From NCBI GenBank assembly GCA_026545765.1, contig CM048840.1, positions 86,890,877 to 86,954,876 on the forward strand: a stretch of 64,000 bases of DNA, given 5' to 3'. Source of the DNA: Plantago major (Eukaryota > Streptophyta > Magnoliopsida > Lamiales > Plantaginaceae). A program made the translations under genes and the position numbers. Position 1 is the first letter of the stretch. Every line of letters starts with the position of its first letter. Below the pieces are notes generated by a model, which was not told the origin of the DNA, searched no databases, and worked only from the letters and a program-made list of their open reading frames with translations. Below, one piece after another: positions 1 to 11,850 of the stretch.

Positions 1-140
1 TTTTTTACGCAGCATGACATTTTGTTGAACATATATTCACAAGTACTTCTCATGTTCAGCTGTGTAGTAAATTCTTGAAAAGTTCTAGTACTTAACAGTG
101 TAAGCATACTGATACCTTGTTAAAAATATACAAATTGCAG

Positions 141-1635
141 GAGAAACAACAGAAGCGAGCTGCGGAATTAAAAAATCTTAAACCTGCCCAAACTGCCGTA
201 GAAGCAACAAAGCAAATTCTTGATAAAAAGGTAAGATTGCTGATGAGAAGTTAAGAACTTACGTTTTTTTTTTCAGTGTTACGAGGACCGGAGGATGTAT
301 TTCTTTAACCGTAAATTGATGTAGAAAAGCTTTGTGCCTTTGGCGGGTGTACTTTATAGTAGCTTCAGGTGATATCATTGTAGTTCAGTTAAATAATAAG
401 AGTATTGCTGTCGTGAAAGGAGCCGCACTTGATAAAACTGATCTAGTGTGCAGGACAACTTAAAAATGATAAAATTTAAGAAGAATTGGACTACATGTAG
501 AAATGGGCATCTATCTGGTCTCCTAAAATATCCAAAAACTAAAAGATGAAAAGGAAATTTGTACAGAATCTTGATTTCTATTATAGTCTCAGCACGTGAT
601 ATCGTCATTTCTCTGTGGTGATGATGAGCTGATCGGTGTGTTTTTCTTTTTGACTTGTTGGCTCCAGGCATCTTTAAGGGGCCTCTAAATTGCATGCTGT
701 CTATCATATGCTATATTTTAAAGTTCAAACTGAGAGATATACACTAAATTGTTGTGAAGTGTAGACTGTAGGACTTATATTTTTTAAGTGCATTTGATTC
801 AAGTTTATGATTTGACGTAATAATTTCAGGTCAATAAACCAACTAAACTTCTATGAATAAATTCTCATTATATTGAGTAAATCACTCTCACTTTTGATTT
901 TGTAGAAGTACATGAAATATAAGAACCGCAGAGATTTATAATTTGTAAATGATCTAAAATTTACATTTCAATAGATTAACTGATGTAAGAGTTTGAGAGT
1001 GAACTGATGATTGTTAAACAAATTACCGTCTATTATAACTCTAATTGAAATGTATTTGACACCATGATCGTCAGACTAGGTTAAGGTCGGAATTCCAGAA
1101 CTAAAACTGTGGGTTCTGATGTATAGAAGTAAACTACAAGCGTAAGGATCGCCTACTGTAATAATCTCGCTAATAATAACTTTATTCTAGTCCAACGTTG
1201 TATAATGTTACTGTATTTTGCTCTATGTAAGTTCTTTGTCCTTTTGCCTTTGAATTGATAGTCTTACACCCGTAATCATACTAATGTGGCATACAATTAT
1301 GTTACAGAAGCTGAGTTCTAAGATCAGATATGATGTGCTGGAGGACCTCTTTGACGAATCTGTAAGTGCTCATTTGTCTCTTAAACGCTTCTCTTCATCT
1401 TTTAATCTTACATAGAGCTAACATTGCAAGTATGAGTTACAAATCAAAACTAACCTTATTGTGTGCGGAACAGGGAACGCCCGAGACTACGAAGAAAATG
1501 AAAATAGATACAAATGACAAGGAAGAAGTTCCTGAAACTGAGACCTTTGACGATGATACCTATACTGGTGATTATGATGCACAGGATTATAATTATGATG
1601 AATACGATTATGACGGATATAATTACGATACTTAG
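141..1635 (+). CDS. 3' part of an unidentified host gene with an acidic Tyr-rich tail
   Basis: Three coding exons are visible: 141-230 (30 codons), 1308-1361 (18 codons) and 1474-1635 (53 codons plus TAG). All are in phase 0, each is preceded by AG, and the first two are followed by GTAAG-type donors. Earlier exons lie off the left edge. The first exon is Lys/Glu/Ala-rich and probably helical (EKQQKRAAELKNLKPAQTAV). The second encodes KLSSKIRYDVLEDLFDES. The last is strongly acidic and ends in a run of D-Y pairs (QDYNYDEYDYDGYNYDT). No catalytic motif, membrane segment or family signature is recognised, so no function is given. The Lys-rich helix and acidic tail would fit a nuclear or RNA-associated protein, but that is a guess. 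The reading frame and splice sites look intact. Confidence 0.7.
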
Positions 1636-2395
1636 ATGTATTCTTTCTATTTTTTCATTATATTGTTTAAGACGTATAGAAATTTCATACGCATCATAAT
1701 TACTAATGTGTACGCTAATAGTTCTGAGAAATTTGAAATATGCTTAGCTTTTATTTTATTTATTTATTTATTTTTTTGGAGATAAAACATGCATAGCTTT
1801 AAATGACATTAGTAATAATTATTTTGTTTTTTACAATTGGAAACTGGATTGAAATTCTCGTTTTCATTTCCGAATTCTAGCAGTAACAGGTTTTGTGAGA
1901 GATTGTATCTCTGAGACCGAATGAAGATCACATATTCAACTGTAAACATTGTACGTTTAGCTACAAATATCAATTTCTTAACGTAGTTAATGCAAGGATA
2001 ATGAGTTCAATTAGATTGAACATACGATGTCTGAAGTTAAACATGTAATATTTGCAGTTAAATATATGATGTGTAAGTGTCAGCTTTTCCAACATTGTAA
2101 TTTCTTGATATTTTGTACAATAAGGTTTGAACTAGAGATGGAAACATCAAATCCATTCATGGCATGCTCCTTAACTCGTGTTAGCAGCAACCTGTAATCA
2201 CCAGGTTATGTCTCAGTAAAAGCACTAGACTGGATGAATTTAATAAATTTCTCACTAAGGGAGTTTCTTGCACTTTCTTTTGATGACGGAAGCTACTGTT
2301 AAATGCTTTCAAGTTTAGCCAAACGATCTGGATTGGGGTTAACCTACTGGGTTATAACATAGATGAGTTAATTTAATCATTATGACTAGTGACAT
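1636..2395. other. Gene-free AT-rich stretch downstream of the first gene
   Basis: This is the presumed 3' UTR and intergenic DNA. It holds a TTTA-type simple run near 1750-1775. I see no coding potential, RNA gene or clear repeat. Confidence 0.5.
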
Positions 2396-2830
2396 TTAGG
2401 ATTGAGCATAAACTGAACTGAACCAAAAAACTGGCCGAAACCGAACCTAAAAATTGATTTTCAGTTAGAACCTAAACCTATTCGGTTTGGTTTTCGGTTC
2501 ATGTAATTTGAAGATTTTGGTTATCGGTTCAGGCCAGAAACGAATTTTTTCGGGTCCAAACCGATATGAACCGAGAAAATAGATTTAATAACTTTTTTTA
2601 TTCTTTAATCGTTACCTTATCTTCTTGTTTACCAAAAAAGCAAAAACACTTAGGGTTGTGCAAACAAGTCACCCGACCGTCCGCACAAACTGTCAGCATC
2701 TTACCCGCACCTGCCGATTAATTTTTTTAAAAACATTTACGGATTAAAATTTTTATTACCCGCCAATTGGTGGGTGGGTGGTGGGTGCAACTTGCATTCC
2801 ACCCGTCAGATTGTTCACAAACAAAAGGTG
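2396..2830. repeat. hAT-MITE-like clusters of CGGTTT and ACCCG motifs
   Basis: At 2405-2575 short motifs of the type CGGTTT/AACCGA recur on both strands about ten times. A second cluster at 2650-2830 carries ACCCG/CGGGT-type motifs and outer ends beginning near TAGGGTTGTGCAAACAAG. Dense short subterminal repeats in both orientations next to TAGGG-type ends are typical of non-autonomous hAT elements in plants. Exact ends and target duplications were not resolved. Confidence 0.4.
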
Positions 2831-3335
2831 TATATATGTGAAATGAATTAATTGTTATTGAATGAATAGATAGATATATAGAATAGATTAATCGTAGTAA
2901 AACTAGGTTATTTCATATATAAACTAAAAAACTACCTATGTGAAGAACGCTCATTATTAGAGCTCAGGCGAGTAATTATTGAATCTTGTGCAAGATTTAT
3001 CCACTGTTGGGCCATCTTACAAGACATTAGAAATTGCTTTACTTTCTTGGCTTTTCTTATTTACTTTAAGCGCGAGCAATTAGCTCAGAATCTTGTGCGT
3101 GGCATGTAATTCAACCCGATCCATCCGTTTCAGTTCGAAGTCAAATTTTCAATTATTTTAGGTACGAAGGTTTATAATTTATTTTTTTAATATTTAAAAT
3201 TCCCAAAAATATACATATTGACTATAATAACCTTAATCATATAATTATTTATTTTAATTAAACTTCTGGGGCTCAGAAAATAGTTTAAAAAGATTTAATG
3301 GCAATACTGTAAATATAACAAATTGCCTATTCACA
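2831..3335. other. Gene-free AT-rich stretch
   Basis: Low-complexity AT-rich DNA. No gene or clear repeat structure was seen. Confidence 0.4.
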
Positions 3336-3339
3336 ACCC

Positions 3340-3960
3340 AAGTCCTTGGAGAGAATTGAATTCTCAAAAGGCAGACCTTTAAGTTTCATAACTTCATACA
3401 TTCAGTCCCTGTAACTAAACAAAGTTTTCCCAACAACTCGGTTTCAGTTTCTTAAGGCATGTATAGGTTCGAAACCTTGTTCCTAACATCGATAAACATC
3501 AGGGTTTAACGATTCATCAGCCAAGACGACGAATCGATGAACACAGTTGCGATTCTAATCGCGAATTTCAAGATTCGGTCTTCTGTTGCTATTCCAGTTT
3601 TCTGTTGCGAATCTAATCGCAATATCATATTCGACGTTCCATTCCCGTATACAATAGTCCGAATCATCGAGGTGGAGCAAAGGAGAATCCGTGAAGCTTG
3701 TATAGCCGCCATTAATGGCGGCTAGAGCTTCATGAGCTCTACAGCTGCTCGTCCATGGCGATCGATTCTGGAATCAAGAATCGAGTCGAGTCTGGGTGAA
3801 GATGTTACGAACCAGGTTCGATTAAGAAGACTCTCAAGGAAACATCGAACCCAGTTCAATAGTAGACGAAAAACAATGAAGAAGGAACACGCAGAAGAAA
3901 GAAAGAACAATGCAAACCCAATTCGTACATAGCTAACCCAGTTTAACAAATATCAATTAT
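3340..3960 (-). mobile_element. Relic of a copia-type retrotransposon leader
   Basis: Read on the minus strand, this segment resembles the untranslated leader of the copia element that starts at 63446. Both share a stretch around GCCATTAATGGCGG flanked by GAGCTCNNGAAGCTC-like words, and both share TTACAGGGAC further on. It is an old, diverged fossil fragment without LTRs or coding sequence. Short open frames here on both strands are chance. Confidence 0.4.
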
Positions 3961-5380
3961 TATTTAATCAAACATTATCTCACAGTTATTGTTTGATGAA
4001 AGGGTTTACTAAAATGGTATATTTGGAAGTTTAAATATAAATGAAAATTTATTTATTAGTAATAGTTAAATTTGAATAGAGGTATAATTGTACATTCATA
4101 TTTAACAATTAAAATATAATTATGATAATATAATTTGTGAGATCGTACCTATTGATCATCTAACGGTGGCGCGTATTTGATTCGATGCAATAAGCGAATA
4201 AAATTCACTTTCGACTTTATTTCTTTTGCTTACATTCCTATAGCTGGTAGTAATTTTTATGCGCACAACTTGTCACAAAACATTACCAATGACTGTGATG
4301 GTGAGGATCTATTTCCCATTTCATCTTCTGCTTTCATGTAATGTGTTTGAGCCTATTGGCCTGGTTATAGTATACATGATCATTTTGTTTGATTTCAAAC
4401 TATTTTGTTAATTTGCTGGACTATAATATACCTTAGTTGATGTAGTAATTCACCCGTCAATCTGCCCTCCTGTTCACTAGCTATTTTATCACCCGAACCG
4501 CATCGGGTATAAAAAAATAATCACCCGTCATAGATGGGATAGTTTGATTTTTTTGTAAATACCCGTCCGCGTTCACCCTTAACACAACTCGGATCATTTT
4601 CCCTTTTCCAAACCCACTTCTTCTCCCTCCATATAGTCCACATCGCCTCCTCCCTCCTATGCGCCTTTCTTCCTCCGCCATCCCCAACCGCTCCGCCACC
4701 AGCCACCAGTCCACACCACCACTCATGCGCCTCCATCTCTGCGCCACCACATGCCAACTCCTCTCCGTCCAAAAGTGCATCTATATGAGCGATTTTCTTC
4801 AGATCTGAAGCTGGATCTAGTGCTTCATCATGGTCGTGGGAATTTGATCTATTCGGTTGTGGTTTTAATTGATCCAATTTATAGACTATGTATAAAGAGA
4901 AAGAAAAAGGGATGAGTTTGCTTCTTTGCTATACTATTCTACTATGTAGCAGTAAAATATGGGCTAGAATAATTTCAATATTACGTCGCATTGTACTAAC
5001 GATTAGTACGTCATTCAAAACTTGACAAATAGCATAATCGACAATTACTTTTTTTATAAAACCTATAGTAATTCAAATAATTAGAATACCATTCATTAAA
5101 ACTTTTTATGTAATTACATTTAATAAATTAAAAATTAATAAATAATAATCACTCTTGCCCTCACCCCCTCAAACCACCACCAGCACCATCTCCGGCCACC
5201 ACTACCATCACCGCCGCCGCCATAGCTATAGTTAATGAAGATTTTCCAACTCATTTGACAATTAACCACTAATCTCATAATGACAGCTAATGTGTTGGTG
5301 TGCTCAAACCATCACAATTGTCGACCCTACTACTAGCTCCGACCACCCACCACCACTTCCAATTACAAATCTGAATTTGG
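3961..5380. repeat. Intergenic DNA with an ACCCG-type hAT-like cluster
   Basis: Mostly AT-rich. At 4445-4585 ACCCGTC/CGGGT words recur on both strands and end near ACCCGTCCGCGTTCACCCTTA, like the ends of a small hAT-type MITE. 4600-4760 is pyrimidine-rich and 5150-5225 is a CCACCA/CCGCCG-rich tract. The minus-strand open frames over the pyrimidine tract reflect base composition. No gene is supported. Confidence 0.4.
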
Positions 5381-5382
5381 GT

Positions 5383-5562
5383 ACAATGTTGTAGCAATAT
5401 GAATGAATGCTGTCACGTCAACAATTTAGAGTTACATTTCTCCCGTCCACAATGCTACAACGATATGAATGATGTTGCAGCGTCTTATGTTTCTCCTAGT
5501 GGCGCAACGCTGGAACTATATGAATGATGCTGCAGCGTCATAATTGAGTGTTATGTTTCCCC
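5383..5562. repeat. Three degenerate ~65-bp tandem units
   Basis: The words ATATGAATGA(TG) and GTTGCAGCGTC/GCTGCAGCGTC recur at about 60-70 bp spacing, each followed by a TTA(C/T)(A/G)TTTC-type segment. The three units are diverged. No function is visible. Confidence 0.5.
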
Positions 5563-6132
5563 ACAAGTTTAAGGTTCAATACCAGCATGGGAAAATTATC
5601 ACAGGTCCCCCCAATATATAGGGTGATAACAGTTCGGTCCCTCTGTTTTAAACAATAACATATTGGTCTATTTTCTACTTTCAAAATTTGCTTTCCAAAC
5701 ATGGCCTTATTTTTTAACTGTCACATTTTCTAGTTTCCTTCTCTTCCTTTTCACGAGCGTTCAATATGCAATATTTATAAAGAAAAAACATTTTCAAATT
5801 ATTAAATGTTAAAATTAAAACAAACTAAATTAATATCTAATTTTTTTAAACTAGTTCTAAAAATATAGAATGATTTACAAAAAAAATCAAATAGAATGAT
5901 ATTTCAAATATAATCTTTCAAAAAATAACAAAAACATACTCAGTCCTGAAATATGGTTGCGTTTAGCCGTTTTTGATGTCTCAAGTAAAGGTTCCCAGTT
6001 CCATCTTTACAAATCTTTCTTCCACCATAATATAAAAAATACCAAATCATAGTATCCATAAAAGCTATTTTCAAGGAAGCATGAAAATATGGATTTGTTT
6101 CTATTTTTTTCATTATATTTTGTAAGGTTTTG

Positions 6133-8173
6133 TGTAACACCCCGGTCTTAATTTACCCGATTTAAGACGAATTAAAACGGTTTTAGACGATTTGGACTAA
6201 GTTTAGAAGGAATTAATTAAAAGGCCCAAGTATTCCTTTCAACCCGGTCAGTTCTTTTCCTAAACCTACTTTTTAAAGAAAAACCCTGAGTCTTTCACGT
6301 TTGAGCACCCGTCAAGAAAGAAAAAAAGAAGCCCTGTTCGTTAACCGTCGGATTCAGCTGAAATTTGGACAGCGGGTTCCTAACATACTGTTCTAAAGTT
6401 CCACCGGACGGATTGACTGTTTGAGGTGTGAGTCATCCGGAGTTTTCTGCCGTACATAGGGGTGTTTTCGGTTCAGTTCTTGATTCTTTAATCTCGTCTT
6501 AGTTGATTTAAGGCAAGTGAAGTTTTAGGAAATTTATTGTTCTTACTCGAAAGCATGTTTAGGATTCATCTGCTTTATGCATATGTTTCTGATTTGTGTT
6601 CAGCATATATGGTGATAGTTATACGTGGTTATTGCTTCCATGTTTAGTTCATGTATACCGCAAGTCATAGTAATTCTCTTCTGCATATCTTGCGATCATA
6701 TTGTAAAGGCATGAGGTTGAGTTGATTATTTGTATTGTTAGAGTAACCCAGCAATAACGCTTTCTTAATCAACCCTGATTAACATGAGATCAATTCACCT
6801 AGCTGATTCTTGGAACTAACTTGATGCCACAAGATAATATGTTGTTTGTCTTGTAGTGTTATTATACAATACTGATCTTTGTTACTAGGCAGACTACTAG
6901 CCTATTGAGTTGTATCTTCGAATTAACTACTATTGCTAATTAGTTCCAGTATAGTTTAATCACTTCAAAAATTATTGGCTTGTGCTCCAATAGTGGCAAG
7001 TGACTGAAAAGGAACAAGATATCAAACCCTTAAAGTTTAAATGCCGAAAGTTTATTTTAATAGTTATTTTAGCAAGAATCCTTATTTAACAAGAATGGAA
7101 GAATGGCTACACGAGTTTCCTGACTTGTTTAGTTATTTCCCGAATGATAAGAACGATGTAAGGCACTTCCTCAAATAATTTAATGGTTGAATAATTGAAC
7201 ACAAGAATGAAAGATAAGAAGGATGTCTAGGTGTCTCTGTTGGATATACACCCTAATGTTTAAGTCAATGCGTTTTACGTATGTTGCTACGGTGAGCATA
7301 CACAAGAGAGCTGAGGCGAAAGCCGATGCGTTTTATGTATACTGCTACGGTGAGTATACACATGAGAGCCGAGGCATTTTACGCATGTTGCTACGGTGAG
7401 CATGCACGTATACCAATATGAGGCGAAGCTTACCTAGACACCTTAATCAACAATGAATGTGTAAAGTGATTCTAGCTAAAGTCAAGAAAAGAACTTGAAT
7501 CAAAAGAATGATAATGAAAGAATGTCTAAAGTGATTCTAGCTAAAGCCAAGAAAAGAGGTTGAATCAAAAGAACGCTTCTAATGAATGCCAATGAATGAA
7601 TACTCAAGTCCAACGTTTTTACCATGATGATTTTGAAGCAAAGGAATGAAGAAGACAACTTCCAATCAAACAACAATGAATTGACGATCAATATTATCGA
7701 TGTATGTATGTTGTTACTTGTATCTTATAATTAAGTATGATTGGTCCTTTTATATTAATATTATTATGCATGCACAATGTGATTCTAGGGAATGAATGTG
7801 CTTATGTGCTATGTGTTTTAGTATGGCTTGCTTGCGAGTATAAGTAGGTACTCACCCTTGCCCTACTGAGCCTCATGTATTGATGGAGCTAGAGTGGATG
7901 GGGGACCGAGCTCGACGTTGATTCAGTACACCCATGATGTCAAGTTTATGATAATGTTTAAGATTTCAAATATTAAACTGTTAAGTTATTTCCGCTGCAA
8001 AAGTTATGCTTTTAGTCAATTAATGCTATGTATTGTTTTTAACGCTCCGTTCGTCGAGTGCGAACTAATTTCAAAAGTTTTAAATTGCCACATATTTTAA
8101 AGTGTGTGCTCTTAGACGCACTAGCACGCTCTGATAATTACTCCTTTTCGTTTTAAAAGAGCGGGGCACTATA
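6133..8173 (+). mobile_element. Solo LTR of a Ty3/gypsy (chromovirus, Tekay-like) element
   Basis: It begins TGTAACACCCCGGTC and ends GAGCGGGGCACTATA, a slightly decayed form of the usual GGGTGTTACA end. It is flanked by the 5-bp direct repeat TTTTG at 6128-6132 and 8174-8178. The long (2041 bp) LTR with a TGTAACACCCCG start and a segment like GTACTCACCCTTGCC near its 3' part fits the Tekay/Del chromovirus group. No internal region remains, so it arose by LTR-LTR recombination. It is a fossil; the intact target duplication suggests moderate age. Confidence 0.75.
7269..7408. repeat. Three ~60-bp tandem units inside the solo LTR
   Basis: The phrase GCTACGGTGAGCATACAC (with small variants) occurs three times, each preceded by TGCGTTTTACGTATG-like sequence. 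Tandem units in long chromovirus LTRs are common and often lie upstream of the promoter. Confidence 0.65.
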
Positions 8174-8178
8174 TTTTG

Positions 8179-8640
8179 TTATTTAACAATAAAATTTTAT
8201 ATTTAAAATATTTATTAATTTTTTAAAGAGGGTTATTTGCAATTTTTGTTGGTAAGTTTGGAAATAGAAAAAAAATTATAAGGAGTAAACACAAACTTTT
8301 GGATCAATTTTATAATAAAATAAAAATTTATAATAAAAATGTTAATAGTTTAAAAGTTTAATTATGTATGTATTTGACATCAATTTGACTTTTGGACTAT
8401 TTTGTAATTGATTAGTTAATCACTCCATGCATGTAGCGGGACTCCGTACACTCCCACCCAAATCTTTCTCCTGTCATTTATATCATTCTCTTCCCAGTCT
8501 CGTATAAAACTGAAACACAATTTTTTCCAATCCTCATCCTCTCTAGCTATTTGTCTCTTTCCTCCTTTGATTAGCTTAGTACCATGTATCAGTTGCTAGT
8601 TTGCTCACTTCTGTTTTGAAGAAACCTTTCGTTTGGATGA
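8179..8640. other. Gene-free AT-rich stretch
   Basis: AT-rich up to about 8420, then mixed pyrimidine-rich DNA. A weak TATA-like GTATAAAAC lies near 8502, but no open frame follows that looks like a gene. Confidence 0.4.
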
Positions 8641-8643
8641 ACT

Positions 8644-9700
8644 CTAAAATCTCTTGAACATGCATATATCTTTCTTTGTACCACAAATCAACCAGTTCTT
8701 TGTCCAATTAATCGATCCCTTATCCGGCGCAAAAATCGGCTCCCTTCCACTTCCAATCAATGGGATTGCCTTTTTTACTAATGTCATTCTATCACCAGAT
8801 GGCTCTCTTCTATCATCTGTTTTTTTTCTCAGCCCTTGGCTTCCCGTCTCTTTTAACATCTTGACTTTCTTCTGCAGTTCAGGCTTTCTTTGATAAACCG
8901 TTGTTGCTTGTAGATATATAGCTGATGCCTTCGTCTCTCCGTCTTGTATGAACCCTTAAATCCTTTACGTAATTGTTTGCTCTCCTACCTTTGCTAATCT
9001 CTCTATCAATTCTTGCCATGTTCGCAAGAATCTTGTAGTTTCCTTCCCATCTCTTTTAACATCTTGACTTTCTTCTGCAGTTCAGGCTTTCTTTGATAAA
9101 CCGTTGTTGCTTGTAGATATATAGCTGATGCCTTCCTCTCTCCGTCTTGTATGAACCCTTAAATCCTTTACGTAATTGTTTGCTCTCCTACCTTTGCTAA
9201 TCTCTCTATCAATTCTTGCCATGTTCACAAGAATCTTGTAGTTTCCTACCCATAACCCTTTGATGATGTGTGGAATCTTCTCCATGTCTACGTTTGAATC
9301 GAATCTGACGAAGTTGAATTTTCTACCATTTTTGTTTCTTTTTGCTGGCATGAATACATCCTTAACGACTCCAACCTTCTCCAATGCTTCTTTCACATCT
9401 TTACTCTCCCATTCTTCTGGAAAGTTTGAACATAAAGCGTCGCAGAGTTTGCAGTTTGCATTTCAACCCATTTGTCTTGAGCTATCGAGATCTTACCTTT
9501 GTGTGCTAGTCTCTTGGCGTCCGACCTGGTGCTTACGAGTTTCCTAAGGGGATATGAACGGTTGGGTGGGGGCTGGGGCCAGAAGAGGTGGGTGTTTTGG
9601 GTATGGAGGTCGAGATATGATGGCCGGTGAGCGACCGAGAACCTAAGTTTGGGACTCTAAGGAATCTCTCCCTAGGGTTTCTCTCATTAGACATTTCTCC
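8644..9700 (-). pseudogene. LINE ORF1 relic with an RRM domain
   Basis: On the minus strand the reading WESKDVKEALEKVGVVKDVF followed by a GRKFNFVRF box matches the RNA-recognition motif found in ORF1 of plant L1-type LINEs (RNP2-like and RNP1-like parts; G-R-x-F-x-F-V-R-F is visible). Upstream, towards 9700, the frame is interrupted by stops. Downstream the frame is disturbed by a 203-bp tandem duplication. No endonuclease or reverse transcriptase follows, so only the 5' part of the LINE survives here or was inserted. It would have bound the LINE RNA. It is clearly not functional now. Confidence 0.6.
8841..9246. repeat. 203-bp tandem duplication, two near-identical copies
   Basis: Copies at 8841-9043 and 9044-9246 differ at only a few bases (for example CGTCTC/CATCTC near the start and TTCGCAAG/TTCACAAG near the end). 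The duplication lies within the LINE relic and is younger than it. Confidence 0.85.
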
Positions 9701-10585
9701 CACTAACTCTCACTACACACTTGAAATTTTTCTAAATGTAATAAAAGTTATAACTTTATTACATTTTGATTAGTTTTAATTTCGTTGCATACATATACTA
9801 TATCGTAGAATCACGAATCTATATTGGTATCTTAATTTACAGGTCATATGTCAGAAATCTATGTCACATGTCAAGAACAAGAAGCATCTATGACCAAACA
9901 ATTCCTCAAAGGTTTTTCATCTCCGTTTAAACTAGCGACCATTTTTATATATGTGTCATTTAATTTCTCCTGAATTAATATTATAGTTGATGTGGTATCA
10001 AAACGGTTAAGTGCATTTGGCATCGGAATGTGAGACTCCTCGGATTAGGTTGAACTGGAAACTTCGCGTGTGATCCACCTGCCTGTAAAATGAGGTAGGT
10101 GTTAGACCCTTTTTGGCCGGTTTGCCTTGGACAAACCGGACTTTAGATTCAACTCGTCTTGTCGGTCCAATTGGTGGCCGAGTAGACTAGAGAGAGGAAT
10201 ATTGCAAGTGAATTACTTACTTGAAGTGGAGTAGATGCGCCCCTTTATATAGGAAGTGCTCCGGGGGGCAAGCCTCTGACTTGCCCGGAGTTTGGTCGGC
10301 CCTATTAGCTTCTGACACGTGTGGTTATAGTAGGGTGGCGCGTTTAGATCACGCGGCGGCGTAGGACCTTTAGGAGGTCGGCTCCAAGAGGTCGGCCTTA
10401 ATCTGGTGCGGTCTTTCTCCTTGGTAGATAATACTTCCGTAGTAAGGAGTGAGGTCGGACCTGTTTGGGTAGGGTCGGTCCGACTAGAATACTGACAAGT
10501 ATCTTGTGAGGGTTAAGATCAATCCTTCCACTTCAACTTTATGAGGCCGGTTTCCTTGTGTTGTTTTAGAGGTAAGATCTCCTTG

Positions 10586-11750
10586 CACTACAAAAAATCT
10601 GGCCTGTAGCGACGGATAGATCCGTCGCTCTGAAGTTATCTATCCGTCGCCGACTGGCGACGCGGATCGGGCGACGGATAGAAAATCCGTCGCCTCGAGC
10701 TATGTGACGGATAACAATCCGTCGTCATTATGACGGATTGACCATTTTTTTAAATTGATAATGGGCGACGGATAGATTCTATCAAATGCATTCGCAACGG
10801 ATAGATCTATCCGTCGCCCATTTCTATTTTTTAAAAAAATAAAATCCGTATTAATTTTTATATTCAGATATCTGGATTAATTCGTATCAATTTGTATTAT
10901 TATACGAGATATTGATTTGTATTCAGATACTGGATTAATTTGTATTAATTTTTATATTAAATATCAATTTGTATTAAATGCAGTGCGGTGGTGGTGGGAG
11001 GAGAAAGGTGGTGCGGTGGTGGCAGTGGTGGTGGCAGGGTGGTGGTGGTGCGGTGGTGGTGGGAGGAGGAAAGGTGGTGGTGGTGGCAGGGTGGTGGTGG
11101 TGGTGGAGGAGATGGTGGTGGTGGCAGGGTGGTGGTGCGGTGGTGGTGGGAGGAGAGAGGTGGTGGTGGTGGTGGTGGTGCGGTGGTGGTGGGAGGAGAG
11201 AGGTGGTGGTGGTGGAGATGGTGGTGGTGCGGTGGTGGTGGGAGGAGAGAGGAGGTGGTGGTGGTGCGGTGGTGGTGGGAGGAGAGAGGTGGTGGTGGTG
11301 GTGGAGGAGGATGGTGGTGGAGGATGGTGGTGGATGGTGGTGGTGGAGGAGAAAGGTGGTGGAAGGAGAAAGGTGGTGGTGGGAGGAGGAGGAGAGGAGA
11401 AATGGAGGAGAAGTGGTGGAGGAGATATATGGTTTTTTTTTTAGGCTTTTAGCGACGGATAGATCTAGATCTATCCGTCGCTTCTTTTTTTTTGGCTATA
11501 GCGACGGATAGATCTATCCGTCGCTATTTTTAGCGACGGATAGATCTATCCGTCGCTAAATTTTTTTTTTTTTTTAAAATATTGGTCAACGCTCTGTAGC
11601 GACGGATAAACTTATCCGTCGCTACAGAGCGACGGATAAGTTTTATCCGTCGCCAAACGGGGCGACGGATTTTGGCGATCCGTCGCTACAGGGGCGACGG
11701 ATAAAATCCGTCGCCCCTTTCCGTCCCGTTACAGCAGAATTCTTGTAGTG
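10586..11750. mobile_element. Small non-autonomous CACTA transposon (copy 1)
   Basis: It starts CACTACAAAAAATCTGG and ends CAGAATTCTTGTAGTG, the inverted termini of CACTA (En/Spm) elements, and is flanked by the 3-bp target duplication TTG (10583-10585 and 11751-11753). Both subterminal zones (10607-10820 and 11450-11720) are packed with GCGACGGATA and its reverse complement TATCCGTCGC, often arranged as hairpins. These are the likely transposase-binding sites. The 1165-bp element has no transposase gene; its core is a GGT-rich tract. It would depend on a related autonomous element in trans. Confidence 0.92.
10985..11427. repeat. GGT/GGA-rich low-complexity core of CACTA copy 1
   Basis: About 440 bp built almost only from GGTGGTGG, GGAGGAGA and GCGGTGGTGG words, with strong G-over-C strand skew. 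Three overlapping open frames (Gly/Trp/Val-rich) arise only because stop codons are rare in such sequence; they are not genes. An irregular unit of roughly 50-60 bp (GTGCGGTGGTGGTGGGAGGAGA) recurs. Confidence 0.9.
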
Positions 11751-11850
11751 TTGGCTTGTGATGAACTCCGCGGCTCTTGTAACAAAGGAGAAGATGAATT
11801 CGCCCTAAGCCATCTTAGATCGCGGCTTCGTGGAGAGGGACTCATTTGTA

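Larger units (their letters stand above)
10100..11850 (-). mobile_element. LTR-retrotransposon relic interrupted by a CACTA element
   Basis: The sequence from TGTTAGACCC at 10100 to 10585, and again from about 11751, looks like an LTR read on the minus strand. A TATA-like CTATATAAAG (reverse complement of 10243-10252) lies in GC-richer DNA unlike the surroundings. The CACTA element at 10586-11750 is inserted in it. The right end was not resolved and no coding region is attached. Old fossil, family not assigned. Confidence 0.4.

Noticed and set aside
4481-4877. Minus-strand frames of 99 and 118 codons
   Set aside because: They arise from a pyrimidine-rich tract. Overlapping frames are both open and the protein composition is simple (Gly, Arg, Trp, Glu).
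10917-11511. Three long overlapping open frames (154-177 codons) rich in Gly, Trp and Val
   Set aside because: They come from a GGT/GGA low-complexity tract with few possible stop codons. All three forward frames stay open and none shows a domain.
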